Notes under the pieces: generated by a model
What the model was told of the DNA's origin: nothing
Database searches by the model: none
The model's input: the letters and a program-made list of their open reading frames with translations, nothing else
Translations under genes and position numbers: made by a program
Part shown: in pieces, positions 7,930 through 15,342 of the stretch
Layout of the letters: every line of letters starts with the position of its first letter
How positions within the stretch are numbered: the stretch's first letter is position 1
DNA from: Paraburkholderia solisilvae
GTDB lineage: Bacteria; Pseudomonadota; Gammaproteobacteria; Burkholderiales; Burkholderiaceae
Direction of reading: 5' to 3'
DNA length: 33,171 nt
Assembly (NCBI RefSeq): GCF_902859875.1
Contig: NZ_CADIKF010000072.1
Location: 1 to 33,171 of the forward strand

Positions 7930-8043
7930 TTACTTGCCATCGGAAGATTGGCTCGCATCACCGCATGCGACAGCCGTGGTCGACACGGACAGCGCGGTCA
8001 GCCCTATCAGGCTCGCTATGATAGCGGCCATGAGTTTTCGCAT
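7930..8043 (-). CDS. Small exported peptide (37 residues)
   Basis: The frame encodes a 37-residue protein that starts MRKLMAAIIASLIGL. It has a textbook signal peptide: basic start, hydrophobic core of about 16 residues, then a small-residue region ending AVA before CGDASQSSDGK. Cleavage by signal peptidase I after AVA would leave an 11-residue peptide with a free N-terminal cysteine. A lipoprotein is possible, but the residue at -3 of the cysteine is alanine rather than leucine. AAGGAG lies seven bases before the ATG and is an excellent ribosome binding site. The shared terminator sits 32 bases downstream of the stop. I do not recognise a family or function. Confidence 0.65.
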   Translation of the reverse strand: MRKLMAAIIASLIGLTALSVSTTAVACGDASQSSDGK

Positions 8044-8210
8044 AGGACACTCCTTTGCGAACGGGATTCCAATATAGGCCCGGCAGCGCGCGCATTCAAG
8101 CAAACCGCCATTGAAAGTACTGATCGGCGCGCGCACCCGAATGTCTGCCTCAACTCCGTACGATGCAGCACAGGTCGCGCTTACACAACTGTAAAGATAG
8201 TTGGCACTGC

Positions 8211-9188
8211 CTACAGCGCCTCCTCGCGCGCCCGTTCGTCCGCCACGCTCGTGGGACACTCGCGCGTGATGTATTTGCCTGAATCCGGGTCGAGCATTTC
8301 AACGAGGTAATCGACGAACGTTCGCACCGCAGGCACCATGCCCTGCCGAGACAGAAACACCGCATACAGTTGCGGCCACGGCAACGTCCAGCCCGGCATC
8401 ACCGGCGACAGCAAGCCGGAGCGCAGCGGCGCGCCGTACATCATCTCCGGCAGCGCCGCGATGCCCACGCCCGCCAGCGCCGCTTCGCGCACCGTGGCCA
8501 GATCCGCGGTGACCAGACGCGGCTCGTGCTCGTGCACGTGGCGGGCGCCGTCGGGCGCGATCAGATTGAAGACGTGACGGCCGTCGCCCGTCGGCGTATC
8601 GAGCGTTTCGAAGCGCGCGAGATCCGACGGCTGCAACGGCGGCGCATGCTGGCCCAACAGGCTCGGCGCGCCGACCAGCATCTGCTGGGTGCGCCATAGC
8701 GGCCGCACGATGATGCTGCTGTTGTCCGGCGGATCCGACCGCACACGCAACGCAACGTCGACCGAATCTTCGAACAGATCGACGACACGATTCGTCACCC
8801 GCATCACCACGCGCACTTCCGGGTAGCGATGCATAAACTCGGGCAGAATCTGCGACATGATGGTCTGCGACACGGTCACGGGCACGCTGACGCGCACGGT
8901 GCCGCGCGGCGACGAACGCAGTTGCTGCACGACGTTTACCGCCGCCTGCGCTTCCGCCAGCATCGCCTGACAGTGCTGATAGAACAGATGACCGGCTTCG
9001 GTCAGCGCGAGCTTGCGCGTCGAGCGCTGCAGCAGACGCACGCCGAGCGAGGCTTCCAGCTCGGTCAGACGGCGCGACAGGCGCGACTTCGAGATGCCCA
9101 GCACGCGCTCGGCGGCGGAAAATCCGCCGTGTTCGACGACCTGCGAAAAGTACATCAGGTCGTTCAGATTATGCGAATCGATCTTCAT
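8211..9188 (-). CDS. LysR family transcriptional regulator
   Basis: This 325-residue protein has an N-terminal winged helix-turn-helix at about residues 6-65, with the family pattern FSQVVEHGGFSAAERVLGIS, then SRLSRRLTELEASLGVRLLQR. The C-terminal LysR substrate-binding domain spans about 92-295. It belongs to the group often annotated alongside quinone- or stress-response genes, but the ligand cannot be told. It is divergent from a pirin gene, with 123 bases between the starts, so it probably regulates pirin and itself. A seven-base dyad lies in the shared spacer. The C-terminal tail after residue 300 is acidic and not part of the domain. Confidence 0.92.
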   Translation of the reverse strand: MKIDSHNLNDLMYFSQVVEHGGFSAAERVLGISKSRLSRRLTELEASLGVRLLQRSTRKLALTEAGHLFYQHCQAMLAEAQAAVNVVQQLRSSPRGTVRVSVPVTVSQTIMSQILPEFMHRYPEVRVVMRVTNRVVDLFEDSVDVALRVRSDPPDNSSIIVRPLWRTQQMLVGAPSLLGQHAPPLQPSDLARFETLDTPTGDGRHVFNLIAPDGARHVHEHEPRLVTADLATVREAALAGVGIAALPEMMYGAPLRSGLLSPVMPGWTLPWPQLYAVFLSRQGMVPAVRTFVDYLVEMLDPDSGKYITRECPTSVADERAREEAL

Positions 9189-9253
9189 GTCATCGTTCCA
9201 CTAGCAGAACAATCCATTGCGGCATACCCACTACAAACGCCAAAAGCGGTCCA

Positions 9254-9288
9254 TATAATAGCCGTACGTTTCAAAAATGACGCTATTA
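9254..9288. promoter_or_regulatory. Candidate LysR operator and -10 element in the lysR-pirin spacer
   Basis: TAATAGC (9256-9262) and GCTATTA (9282-9288) form a perfect 7-bp inverted repeat with a 19-base spacer. The left arm overlaps a consensus TATAAT (9254-9259) that could be a rightward -10 element, although no clear -35 is seen. The spacer is longer than that of the T-N11-A LysR box, so the exact role is uncertain. Confidence 0.45.
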
Positions 9289-9311
9289 CCCACTTTTTAG
9301 AGGTGACTTTG

Positions 9312-10184
9312 ATGAGCTCGACCCGCACGATCGAACGCACGTATCCGGCCGTTCGCACGACCGAAGGCGGCGGTTTTATCGTCCATCGCCCGTTTCCGAC
9401 GCGCATGCTGATGGACTTTGACCCCTTCCTGCTGCTCGACGAAATGGGCCCGATCGACTACGCGCCGGGCGAAGCGAAGGGCGCACCCGACCATCCGCAC
9501 CGCGGCTTTGAAACGGTCACCTATGTGCTCGAAGGGCAATTCGGCCACAAGGATTCAGCGGGGCATTCCGGCACGCTGCATGCGGGCGATGTGCAGTGGA
9601 TGACCGCGGGCGCGGGCGTCGTGCATAGCGAAATGCCCGATCCGTCGTTCGTCGCAACGGGCGGCCGCGTTCACGGTTTGCAGTTGTGGGTGAATCTGCC
9701 GCGGCGCGACAAGATGATCGCGCCGCGCTACCAGGAAATCCCGTCGACGCGCATTCCGGTCGCCACGTCGGCGGATGGCAAGGTCAGCGTGAAGGTGATT
9801 GCAGGCGAAGCGCTCGGCGCGAAAGCGGCCATCGAAACGCGCACGCCGATTCTTTACCAGCATTTCACGCTGCAGCCGGGCGCGCAGATCGTGCATCCGG
9901 TGCCGCGCGATTTCCGCGTGTTCGCATATGGCCTGTCGGGCACCGGGTTGTACGGCGAAGGGCGGCAACCGATCGAAGCGCAGAAAATGGTCGTGTTCGG
10001 CGCCGACGGCGACCAGATCGCGCTGGCTGCCGGCGACGAGCCGCTCGACGTGCTGCTGTTCGGCGGCGTGCCGCTGAACGAACCGGTGGTGCGCTACGGC
10101 CCGTTCGTGATGAATACCGAGGACGAAATCCGCCAGGCGGTGATCGACTTCCAGGCGGGGCGCATGGGACGCATCACGCACTGA
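9312..10184 (+). CDS. Pirin family protein
   Basis: The 290-residue product is a bicupin of the pirin family. The N-terminal cupin carries the four expected metal ligands: H61 and H63 in DHPHRGFE, and H105 and E107 in GVVHSEMP. The motif TAGAGVVHSE is characteristic. Some pirins have quercetinase activity, while others act as redox-sensitive co-regulators; the sequence does not separate these. The frame extends back to 8829 over the lysR gene, but the ATG at 9312 follows AGAGGTGA with good spacing and matches the family start. It is transcribed away from the lysR gene, its likely regulator. Confidence 0.93.
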   Translation: MSSTRTIERTYPAVRTTEGGGFIVHRPFPTRMLMDFDPFLLLDEMGPIDYAPGEAKGAPDHPHRGFETVTYVLEGQFGHKDSAGHSGTLHAGDVQWMTAGAGVVHSEMPDPSFVATGGRVHGLQLWVNLPRRDKMIAPRYQEIPSTRIPVATSADGKVSVKVIAGEALGAKAAIETRTPILYQHFTLQPGAQIVHPVPRDFRVFAYGLSGTGLYGEGRQPIEAQKMVVFGADGDQIALAAGDEPLDVLLFGGVPLNEPVVRYGPFVMNTEDEIRQAVIDFQAGRMGRITH

Positions 10185-10316
10185 GCCGCGCCGGCGCGGG
10201 TGTGATCGGCGACGCGACGATCTATCACGCGATTTCAGTCACAATAGCGGTTCGCCCGCGTGCGGCGCATCGCGTCGCACGCTGCAATCCATCCGCAGAT
10301 CCGCACAGGAGCATGT

Positions 10317-10715
10317 ATGGCTGAGTCCAAGGTCGCCGCACACATCGGCTCGACGAACTACCAGGTTCTCTTCGACGACGGCGCGCACACGTGGCTCGCC
10401 GATGAACCCGAGTCGCTAGGTGGCGGTGACCGCGGGCCGACGCCGGTCGGGCTGCTGCTGTCGAGTCTTGGCGCATGCACATCGATCACGCTGAAGATGT
10501 ATGCGCAACGTAAAGGCTGGCCGCTCGAAGATGTGCGCGTCACGCTGTCGCTCGAAACCGGCGACGAAGGCACGACAATCGATCGGCAGATTTCGCTCGA
10601 AGGGAATCTGTCGGACGAGCAGAGGGAGCGGCTGCTGCAGATCGCCAATGCGTGCCCGGTGCACAAGATCCTGACCCGCCCGATCGCGATTCGCACCGGA
10701 TTGACCGCCGCCTGA
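10317..10715 (+). CDS. OsmC family protein (thiol-dependent peroxidase-like)
   Basis: The product has 132 residues with the OsmC/Ohr fold. The two conserved cysteines are C54 in SLGACTSITLK and C113 in NACPVHKILT, the arrangement used to reduce hydroperoxides in this family. The motif PTPVGLLLSSLGACT is diagnostic for the YhfA-like OsmC subgroup rather than for Ohr. The frame reaches back to 10260, but AGGAG at 10307-10311 sits five bases before the ATG at 10317. It is followed 18 bases later by the AtaL-like gene, so the two are probably co-transcribed. Confidence 0.92.
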   Translation: MAESKVAAHIGSTNYQVLFDDGAHTWLADEPESLGGGDRGPTPVGLLLSSLGACTSITLKMYAQRKGWPLEDVRVTLSLETGDEGTTIDRQISLEGNLSDEQRERLLQIANACPVHKILTRPIAIRTGLTAA

Positions 10716-10733
10716 ACAACAGGAAGTGTCCTC

Positions 10734-11228
10734 TTGAACTTCGAACACCTGATCCAGATCAACGATCCGCTGAACCCGCTCGTCGAAGATTTGACGCGCG
10801 ATCAGTTGTGGGAAGGCCTTGTGCTGCGCGCCGAGCAGCCGCAGCTGTTCGTGCTGGGGCTGGATAGCTGCACGATCCTGTCGCGCACCGGCAGCACGCT
10901 CGAGCGCGAACTGCATTACGGCCACGCGACAGTGCGCGATCGCGTCACCCTGCAGCCGAAGGACAGCGTGCGCTACGACATCCTGGCGACTTCGGCGCAC
11001 GTCGGCGGCTCACTGACCATGACGATCGAGCAGCCCGACTCGCTGCAGCTTTTTCTGCGCTTCGAATACCAGACCACACTGCCGACCACCGACGAGCGTC
11101 CGGCCGACAACGACGTGCGTCAGACGCAGGAAATCGTCAAATCCGCGTATCGCGAGTCCGACATCGATACGGTGCGGCTGATTCGCGAATACATGCTCGA
11201 CCGCCACGCGCCCGATCAGTTGCATTGA
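10734..11228 (+). CDS. AtaL-like (DUF1857, SRPBCC fold) family protein
   Basis: This 164-residue protein matches the AtaL-like/DUF1857 group of START-related SRPBCC proteins as I know it, with MNFEHLIQINDP at the start and LTRDQLWEGLVLRAEQP following. The C-terminus has an acidic-basic helix (RESDIDTVRLIREYML). It probably starts at a TTG codon at 10734, with AGGAA eight bases upstream; no ATG is available nearby in frame. The fold often binds hydrophobic ligands, but no substrate is known here. It lies directly downstream of the osmC-like gene and upstream of hemP, which has its own promoter. Confidence 0.75.
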   Translation: MNFEHLIQINDPLNPLVEDLTRDQLWEGLVLRAEQPQLFVLGLDSCTILSRTGSTLERELHYGHATVRDRVTLQPKDSVRYDILATSAHVGGSLTMTIEQPDSLQLFLRFEYQTTLPTTDERPADNDVRQTQEIVKSAYRESDIDTVRLIREYMLDRHAPDQLH

Positions 11229-11340
11229 TGCACTGACCGGTCCGCCGACTGCGCGCGGCGGCGTTCGTCCTTGGCCGCCGCATTGCGACCTTCCGCCGGC
11301 CGAGACCTATCAATCCACCTTTCCGATGAATTTTACTTCC

Positions 11341-11370
11341 TTGTAAATAGGAATGGTTATCATTTAGAAT
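11341..11370 (+). promoter_or_regulatory. hemP promoter with candidate Fur box
   Basis: TTGTAA (11341-11346) and TAGAAT (11365-11370) are separated by 18 bases and could form a sigma-70 promoter. Between them, TAGGAATGGTTATCA (11348-11362) matches the Fur consensus at ten of fourteen positions, with a perfect right half apart from its first base. Iron repression of hemP is inferred. Confidence 0.65.
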
Positions 11371-11394
11371 CAACTCCATCGAATCGATCAACCG

Positions 11395-11682
11395 ATGGCA
11401 CCCATGACGAACCTGACGCGCTCTTCCACGCTCAGCCTGCGCCGCCCGGCGGCGCAGGCCCTGACGACCGGCCGCCCGAGCAGAACGAGCGCACCGGCTG
11501 CGGCGCCCTCTGCGGAAGGCCCGGAGCGCCATGGCGGCACGCCGTCGGAAGCGCCGGCCGCCGAGCGCGTGATCCGCAGCGACTCACTGCTACAAGGTCG
11601 CAGCCATATCAGCATCACGCATAACGGCGAAACGTACCAGTTGCGCGCGACGCGTCTGGGCAAACTGATTCTGACGAAGTAA
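11395..11682 (+). CDS. hemP: Hemin uptake protein HemP
   Basis: The protein has 95 residues. The conserved HemP domain is at the C-terminus, about residues 60-95, with DSLLQGRSHISITHNGETY and the hallmark LRATRLGKLILTK. The N-terminal half is Ala/Pro-rich and low complexity. HemP has been described in Burkholderia as a small protein needed for haem uptake gene expression. Here it stands alone, without the hmu/bhu haem transport genes that often follow it. ATG codons at 11395 and 11404 are both possible; neither has a strong ribosome binding site. A Fur-like site overlaps the promoter. It is convergent with the ftr operon. Confidence 0.9.
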   Translation: MAPMTNLTRSSTLSLRRPAAQALTTGRPSRTSAPAAAPSAEGPERHGGTPSEAPAAERVIRSDSLLQGRSHISITHNGETYQLRATRLGKLILTK

Positions 11683-11750
11683 CGAGTGACAAAACTGCAG
11701 ACGCAAGCGCGGTAGGAGAGCGCGGCGAAGCAGTCGGTACCGGGTATTGT

Positions 11751-11869
11751 GGGGACCACCTCTGCGAGAGGTGTTGGGCTTTAGCCAGCCACGACGGCTT
11801 GCACGCGAGATCTAGACCCCTTCGTGCAGACACCAAGCCAGCCGTCGAAGCCAGCCAGGCCGCTTTTTT
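11751..11869 (+). ncRNA. Candidate structured RNA downstream of hemP
   Basis: A 7-bp hairpin CACCTCT-GCG-AGAGGTG (11757-11773) is followed by an 8-bp stem CGACGGCT (11792-11799) with AGCCGTCG (11840-11847). The second encloses a nested stem GCACG (11801-11805) with CGTGC (11823-11827). Six T residues occur at 11864-11869. The stems are perfect and ordered as in a folded RNA. No hairpin directly abuts the T-run, so termination is unclear. It may be a free small RNA, part of the hemP 3' untranslated region, or a chance structure. Strand is inferred from the T-run only. Confidence 0.3.
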
Positions 11870-11940
11870 GGTTCTCACTCACAGCAACGCGTTCACACGG
11901 CCATTGAGCCGGTGCGTCGCGTCCTGCCATGATTGGACAC

Positions 11941-11981
11941 GAGCCGTGCGGATGGAGACATCGCACGGCTCGCCCGCTTTT
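11941..11981 (+). terminator. Hairpin between hemP and ftr operon (possible terminator)
   Basis: GAGCCGTGCG (11941-11950) and CGCACGGCTC (11962-11971) form a perfect 10-bp stem with an 11-base loop. A short T-run (11978-11981) follows after six bases on the plus strand. It may separate the convergent hemP and ftr transcripts. The T-tract is weak. Confidence 0.4.
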
Positions 11982-12048
11982 GCAAAGCCGACAAACGCCG
12001 TCCTTGTTGCGCGCGAGCGTGAGCACACACCGCGCCCCGCGCGCGGCG

Positions 12049-12471
12049 TCAGCGCGCGCCGGCGCCCGCTTCGTCCAGCGCCGCGATGCCGGCGCGGGCA
12101 ATCGACGCATCCTGGTCCGACTTCACGCCCGACACGCCGATCGAGCCGACCACGTCGCCGTTTACGATGATCGGCACGCCACCCTCGACCATCGCGACCA
12201 GCGGCGCGCTCAGAAACGCGGTACGTCCTTGCTTGATGATGTCTTCGTAGACCTTGGTCTCGCGTCGGCCGAGCAGCGCGGTGCGCCCCTTGCCGATCGC
12301 CATCTCGACGGTACTCGCCGCGACGCCGTCCATGCGGTGCAGATACAGCAGATGGCCGCCGTCGTCGAAGATCGTGATGGTCACCTTCCACTGGTTCGCG
12401 GTGGCGTGCGCTTCGGCGGCGGCGGCCATCTTCTTGACGTCGTCGTCGGTTAAAACAAGTTTGCTTCTCAC
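12049..12471 (-). CDS. GlcG/HbpS-like (DUF336) protein
   Basis: The protein has 140 residues from a GTG start at 12471. GGAG lies seven bases upstream, and the family domain begins at once with KLVLTDDDVKKMAAAAEAHA. An ATG at 12507 and one at 12552 in the same frame would overlap the preceding gene and lack support. DUF336 motifs include DDGGHLLYLHRMDGV and the C-terminal GDVVGSIGVSG. Members include GlcG and the haem-binding HbpS of Streptomyces. It is the last gene of the ftr operon, 47 bases after ftrD, which suggests a haem or iron role. No signal peptide is seen, so it would be cytoplasmic if the start is right. Confidence 0.85.
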   Translation of the reverse strand: MRSKLVLTDDDVKKMAAAAEAHATANQWKVTITIFDDGGHLLYLHRMDGVAASTVEMAIGKGRTALLGRRETKVYEDIIKQGRTAFLSAPLVAMVEGGVPIIVNGDVVGSIGVSGVKSDQDASIARAGIAALDEAGAGAR

Positions 12472-12518
12472 GGTCAGGCTCCGTACAAGGCCAAGGTCAT
12501 CACCCATTCGACACGCCG

Positions 12519-13928
12519 TCAGCGCGCCCAGCCCCAGAACATCAGCCACCACGCGCTATCGACGACCGCCAGTGCGGCCACGAACCATACCATTGTGAAC
12601 CCGCGTTGGAAAAGCTGCGCACTGTAGCGCCGCGTGACGAGCCACGCGAGCCATATGCTCCACAGGTTGGCGATCGCGAGGATCGCGAGCCGCACGTCGG
12701 CGGCCCAGAAGAGCGGCACATGTTCGGCGCGCAACAGCGACAGCGTGGTCGCCGACAGGCCGAGAAACACGCCGGTGCCCGCGATCGGAATCAGCGCCTG
12801 CGCGAGATGATGCAGCCGCGTCATCTCGAAGCGGCCGAGCGTGCGTGTCGCGCCGGCCATCAGCGCAAGCAGCGCGGTGCCGTACACGAGCCCCGTCGCG
12901 AGGATGTAGCCGATCACCATCGTGCCGTCGAGCCACGAAAAGACGTCGTTCTGTTCCGGGTAGTGCGTAAACAGGAACCACGGTACATGATCGGTTTCGA
13001 GCGGCCATGTGATGTCGCGATCGATCAGCCAGGTCGCGAGGAATTGCTTGACGCCGATAAACCACGGCGACACGGTCCAGTGGAACGCACCGATCGCAAT
13101 ACCAAGCAGCCCGTACAGAATCAGCGCGGTATCCCACGGGCTCGCCTGCTTGTCGCCGAGTTCGACGACTTCCGACGACGGCTTGCGCCAGGTAAGCGCG
13201 ATCGCATCGCGATGGCCCGCGCAGCGGCCGCACATATGGCACGCAGCGGCGCCCTTCATATTGCGCAACGGCACGAGCGGCGCACAGTTAATCGGAATCA
13301 CGCGATGCCCATGCTCGCCCTGCCGGTACGAGCGGCGCCATGCGTCTTCGTCGACCTTGTAATGAAACGGTGCAAGCCGCGCCAGAAGCGCGAAAACCCC
13401 ATTGACGGGGCACAGGTACTTGCACCAGATGCGCTTCTCGCGCCCGTACAGCAAACCGATGATCATCGCCGCGAAGGTCGATCCGCCGAGCACCAGCAGC
13501 ACCGCCTTCGGATACTGGTAGACGCTCACCATCTGCCCGTAGATCGTGGTGATGCCGAACGCGACGAACGGCCATCCGCCCCAGCGCATCCAGTGCGGAA
13601 TCGCGCGGCCCCGGCCGTATTTGCTCGCGAATTCGGCGAGCGCGCCTTCGGGGCACAGCACGCCGCACCACACGCGCCCGAGCATCACCATCGACAGCAG
13701 CACGAACGGCCACCAGATGCCCCAGAACACGAACTGCGCAGCGAGCGTCAGGTTGTTCCACAGATGCGCGGTATCGCCGGGTAGCGGCGTGAATGCCGGC
13801 ACCAGGATCAGAAACGCATAGACCGCCACGACGACCCACTGAATGCCGCGGATCGCGGCGCCATGGCGCTGCATCCACTGGCCGACGTCGGCAAGCCGGC
13901 CCGGACGACGGCTCGCCACGCTGCTCAT
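12519..13928 (-). CDS. ftrD: FtrD-like polyferredoxin membrane protein (ferrous iron uptake)
   Basis: This 469-residue protein has about eight hydrophobic segments and cysteine motifs of the NosR/CcoG-like 4Fe-4S class: C88 and C92 (CGVLCPEG), C169 and C173 (CKYLCPVNG), C215, and C230, C233 and C236 (CHMCGRC). In Bordetella and Brucella FtrABCD, FtrD is thought to move electrons to re-reduce or release iron during ferrous iron import. The ATG overlaps the TGA of ftrC by four bases (ATGA), so the two are translationally coupled. The half of the protein after residue 260 consists of further membrane segments without cysteine motifs. The gene context makes FtrD far likelier than a nitrous oxide or cytochrome oxidase assembly factor. 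Confidence 0.88.
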   Translation of the reverse strand: MSSVASRRPGRLADVGQWMQRHGAAIRGIQWVVVAVYAFLILVPAFTPLPGDTAHLWNNLTLAAQFVFWGIWWPFVLLSMVMLGRVWCGVLCPEGALAEFASKYGRGRAIPHWMRWGGWPFVAFGITTIYGQMVSVYQYPKAVLLVLGGSTFAAMIIGLLYGREKRIWCKYLCPVNGVFALLARLAPFHYKVDEDAWRRSYRQGEHGHRVIPINCAPLVPLRNMKGAAACHMCGRCAGHRDAIALTWRKPSSEVVELGDKQASPWDTALILYGLLGIAIGAFHWTVSPWFIGVKQFLATWLIDRDITWPLETDHVPWFLFTHYPEQNDVFSWLDGTMVIGYILATGLVYGTALLALMAGATRTLGRFEMTRLHHLAQALIPIAGTGVFLGLSATTLSLLRAEHVPLFWAADVRLAILAIANLWSIWLAWLVTRRYSAQLFQRGFTMVWFVAALAVVDSAWWLMFWGWAR

Positions 13929-14770
13929 GCGGCTCGCCCCGCCTGTCGCTGCGCGAGCGGGCGCTGCGCGCGGCGCATCAGCAGATAGACGACCGCCCAG
14001 TACGCCGCATACGCGATCAGGTTCATCAACGCCGGATGCGCGCGATAGCCGGTGAGCGTCGCGACAAGCGAGCCGAAGGTGCTCGAGTCATCGAGGATCG
14101 CCGAGGTGTTCCACACCTGGTCGATGATGGTCGGCAGGATTTCCTTGTCGATCAGTTTGTCGACGCCTGTTTCGAAGAGACCCGCGCCGAGGAACAGCAG
14201 CATGATTTCGGTGACCCGGAAGAACAGCCGCCATGAAAAGATCTTGCCGCCCAGCTGCAACACGTAGAAGGTGGCAAACGCGAGCACAAGTCCGATCACG
14301 GCGGCCAGCGCCTGGTCCAGCGGCACATGCCCCGACTGTCCGAAACCGATGCCGTACAGAAAAATGACCGTCTCGCTGCCCTCGCGCGCCATCGCCAGTG
14401 TGACGAGCAGCGTGATGCCCCACCAGTTCGCGTCCTGTGTGCTCTTCTGCAGCGATTGCTCCATCTCGCGTTTGAGCGTGCGGCCATGCTTCTTCATCCA
14501 CAGCACCATCTGCACGATCAGCACGCAGGCAATCAGCACGATCGCGGTCTGGAAATAGTCCTGGGCATCGCCGGACAGCACCTCGGTGAAGCCGACCAGC
14601 GCGGCGCCCAGCCCGATCGCCGCGAGCACGCCCAAGCCGACGCCCGCCCACAGATAAGGCAAGCCGCGCCGCGCATTCTCGTCGCCATTCTTCAGCCACG
14701 CATACAGAATGCCGACGACCAGCAGCGCTTCCACGCTCTCCCGCCACACCACGAACATCACCTGACCCAT
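13925..14770 (-). CDS. ftrC: FTR1 family iron permease (FtrC)
   Basis: The product has 281 residues and seven likely membrane segments. It carries the two REXXE motifs that define FTR1 iron permeases: R10-E-S-V-E14 at the start and R129-E-G-S-E133 in the fourth segment. These glutamates are held to pass Fe3+ through the membrane. A start at 14788 is also open, but TTGGAGGG lies five bases before the ATG at 14770, which is preferred. It overlaps ftrD by four bases, and ftrB ends 143 bases upstream. Ftr1p/EfeU is the wider family. The presence of a P19-type partner and a polyferredoxin marks this as FtrC rather than EfeU. Confidence 0.92.
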   Translation of the reverse strand: MGQVMFVVWRESVEALLVVGILYAWLKNGDENARRGLPYLWAGVGLGVLAAIGLGAALVGFTEVLSGDAQDYFQTAIVLIACVLIVQMVLWMKKHGRTLKREMEQSLQKSTQDANWWGITLLVTLAMAREGSETVIFLYGIGFGQSGHVPLDQALAAVIGLVLAFATFYVLQLGGKIFSWRLFFRVTEIMLLFLGAGLFETGVDKLIDKEILPTIIDQVWNTSAILDDSSTFGSLVATLTGYRAHPALMNLIAYAAYWAVVYLLMRRAQRPLAQRQAGRAA

Positions 14771-14913
14771 CGAACCCTCCAACCGCATTGCGAAAGAACG
14801 CTGGCGCGTTCCCGATCAATCCGTGTCTGCTTACCATTACACACGCGCGAACACACCGCGCATGACGACGCGCACCATCGACCGGCGCGCTCGCGCAGGC
14901 TGCCGTTACTTCG

Positions 14914-15264
14914 TCACTTCGCGACGATCACGCCCTGCGCCTGCTGATGAAAATCGTCAAAGAACTTGTACTCGCCCGGCGACAACGGCGCGATCACGAC
15001 GAACGACGACGCGCCCGGCGCCAGCACTTTTTCCTTGCGCAGCTCGACGCTCTCGAATTCCGCCGCGCCCTTGCCGACGTTATGCACCTCGATCTTGATA
15101 CGCTGCCCCGACGGCACTTCGATGCGAGCGGGGTTCAGCTTGCCGTCGTTCATCTCGAGCTTGAAGGTCGGCAAATCGGCTGCCTGCGCGACATCGACGA
15201 AGGCCGCCGAACACGCAAACGACACCGTCATGGCAAGCAGCGCGATCCTGTTGTTTAGTCTCAT
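14914..15264 (-). CDS. ftrB: Periplasmic cupredoxin-like protein (FtrB)
   Basis: The protein has 116 residues, with a signal peptide at about 1-28 ending AQA before ADLPTFKLEM. The mature part is a single cupredoxin-like domain with NPARIEVPSGQRIKIEVHN and LSPGEYKFFDDFHQQ. In the FtrABCD model, FtrB oxidises or shuttles iron from FtrA to the FtrC permease. Classical blue-copper ligands are incomplete: no cysteine is seen in the mature part. That is consistent with the EfeO-type cupredoxin domain rather than with plastocyanin. AGGAA lies seven bases before the ATG. ftrA ends 78 bases upstream. Confidence 0.88.
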   Translation of the reverse strand: MRLNNRIALLAMTVSFACSAAFVDVAQAADLPTFKLEMNDGKLNPARIEVPSGQRIKIEVHNVGKGAAEFESVELRKEKVLAPGASSFVVIAPLSPGEYKFFDDFHQQAQGVIVAK

Positions 15265-15342
15265 GCACGATTCCTGAAGCGTCCCTTAAGCACGGGCGGC
15301 GCCGAATCTATCCCGATTCCGATGTCCGGCGCTACCGCAGAT

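Larger units (their letters stand above)
11683..12048. other. Non-coding stretch between hemP and the ftr operon
   Basis: These 366 bases lie between convergent genes. They contain a dense set of inverted repeats at 11757-11847 (listed as a candidate RNA) and a hairpin at 11941-11971. The short open frames on both strands are not supported by ribosome binding sites or family resemblance. The octamer AGCCAGCC occurs three times (11783, 11836 and 11849). Confidence 0.5.

Noticed and set aside
8829..9311. Upstream extension of the pirin frame
   Set aside because: It overlaps the lysR gene and lacks a ribosome binding site; the conserved start is at 9312.
11781..12110. Small open frames on both strands downstream of hemP
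   Set aside because: They have no ribosome binding sites and cover the inverted repeats; a structured non-coding element explains the region better.
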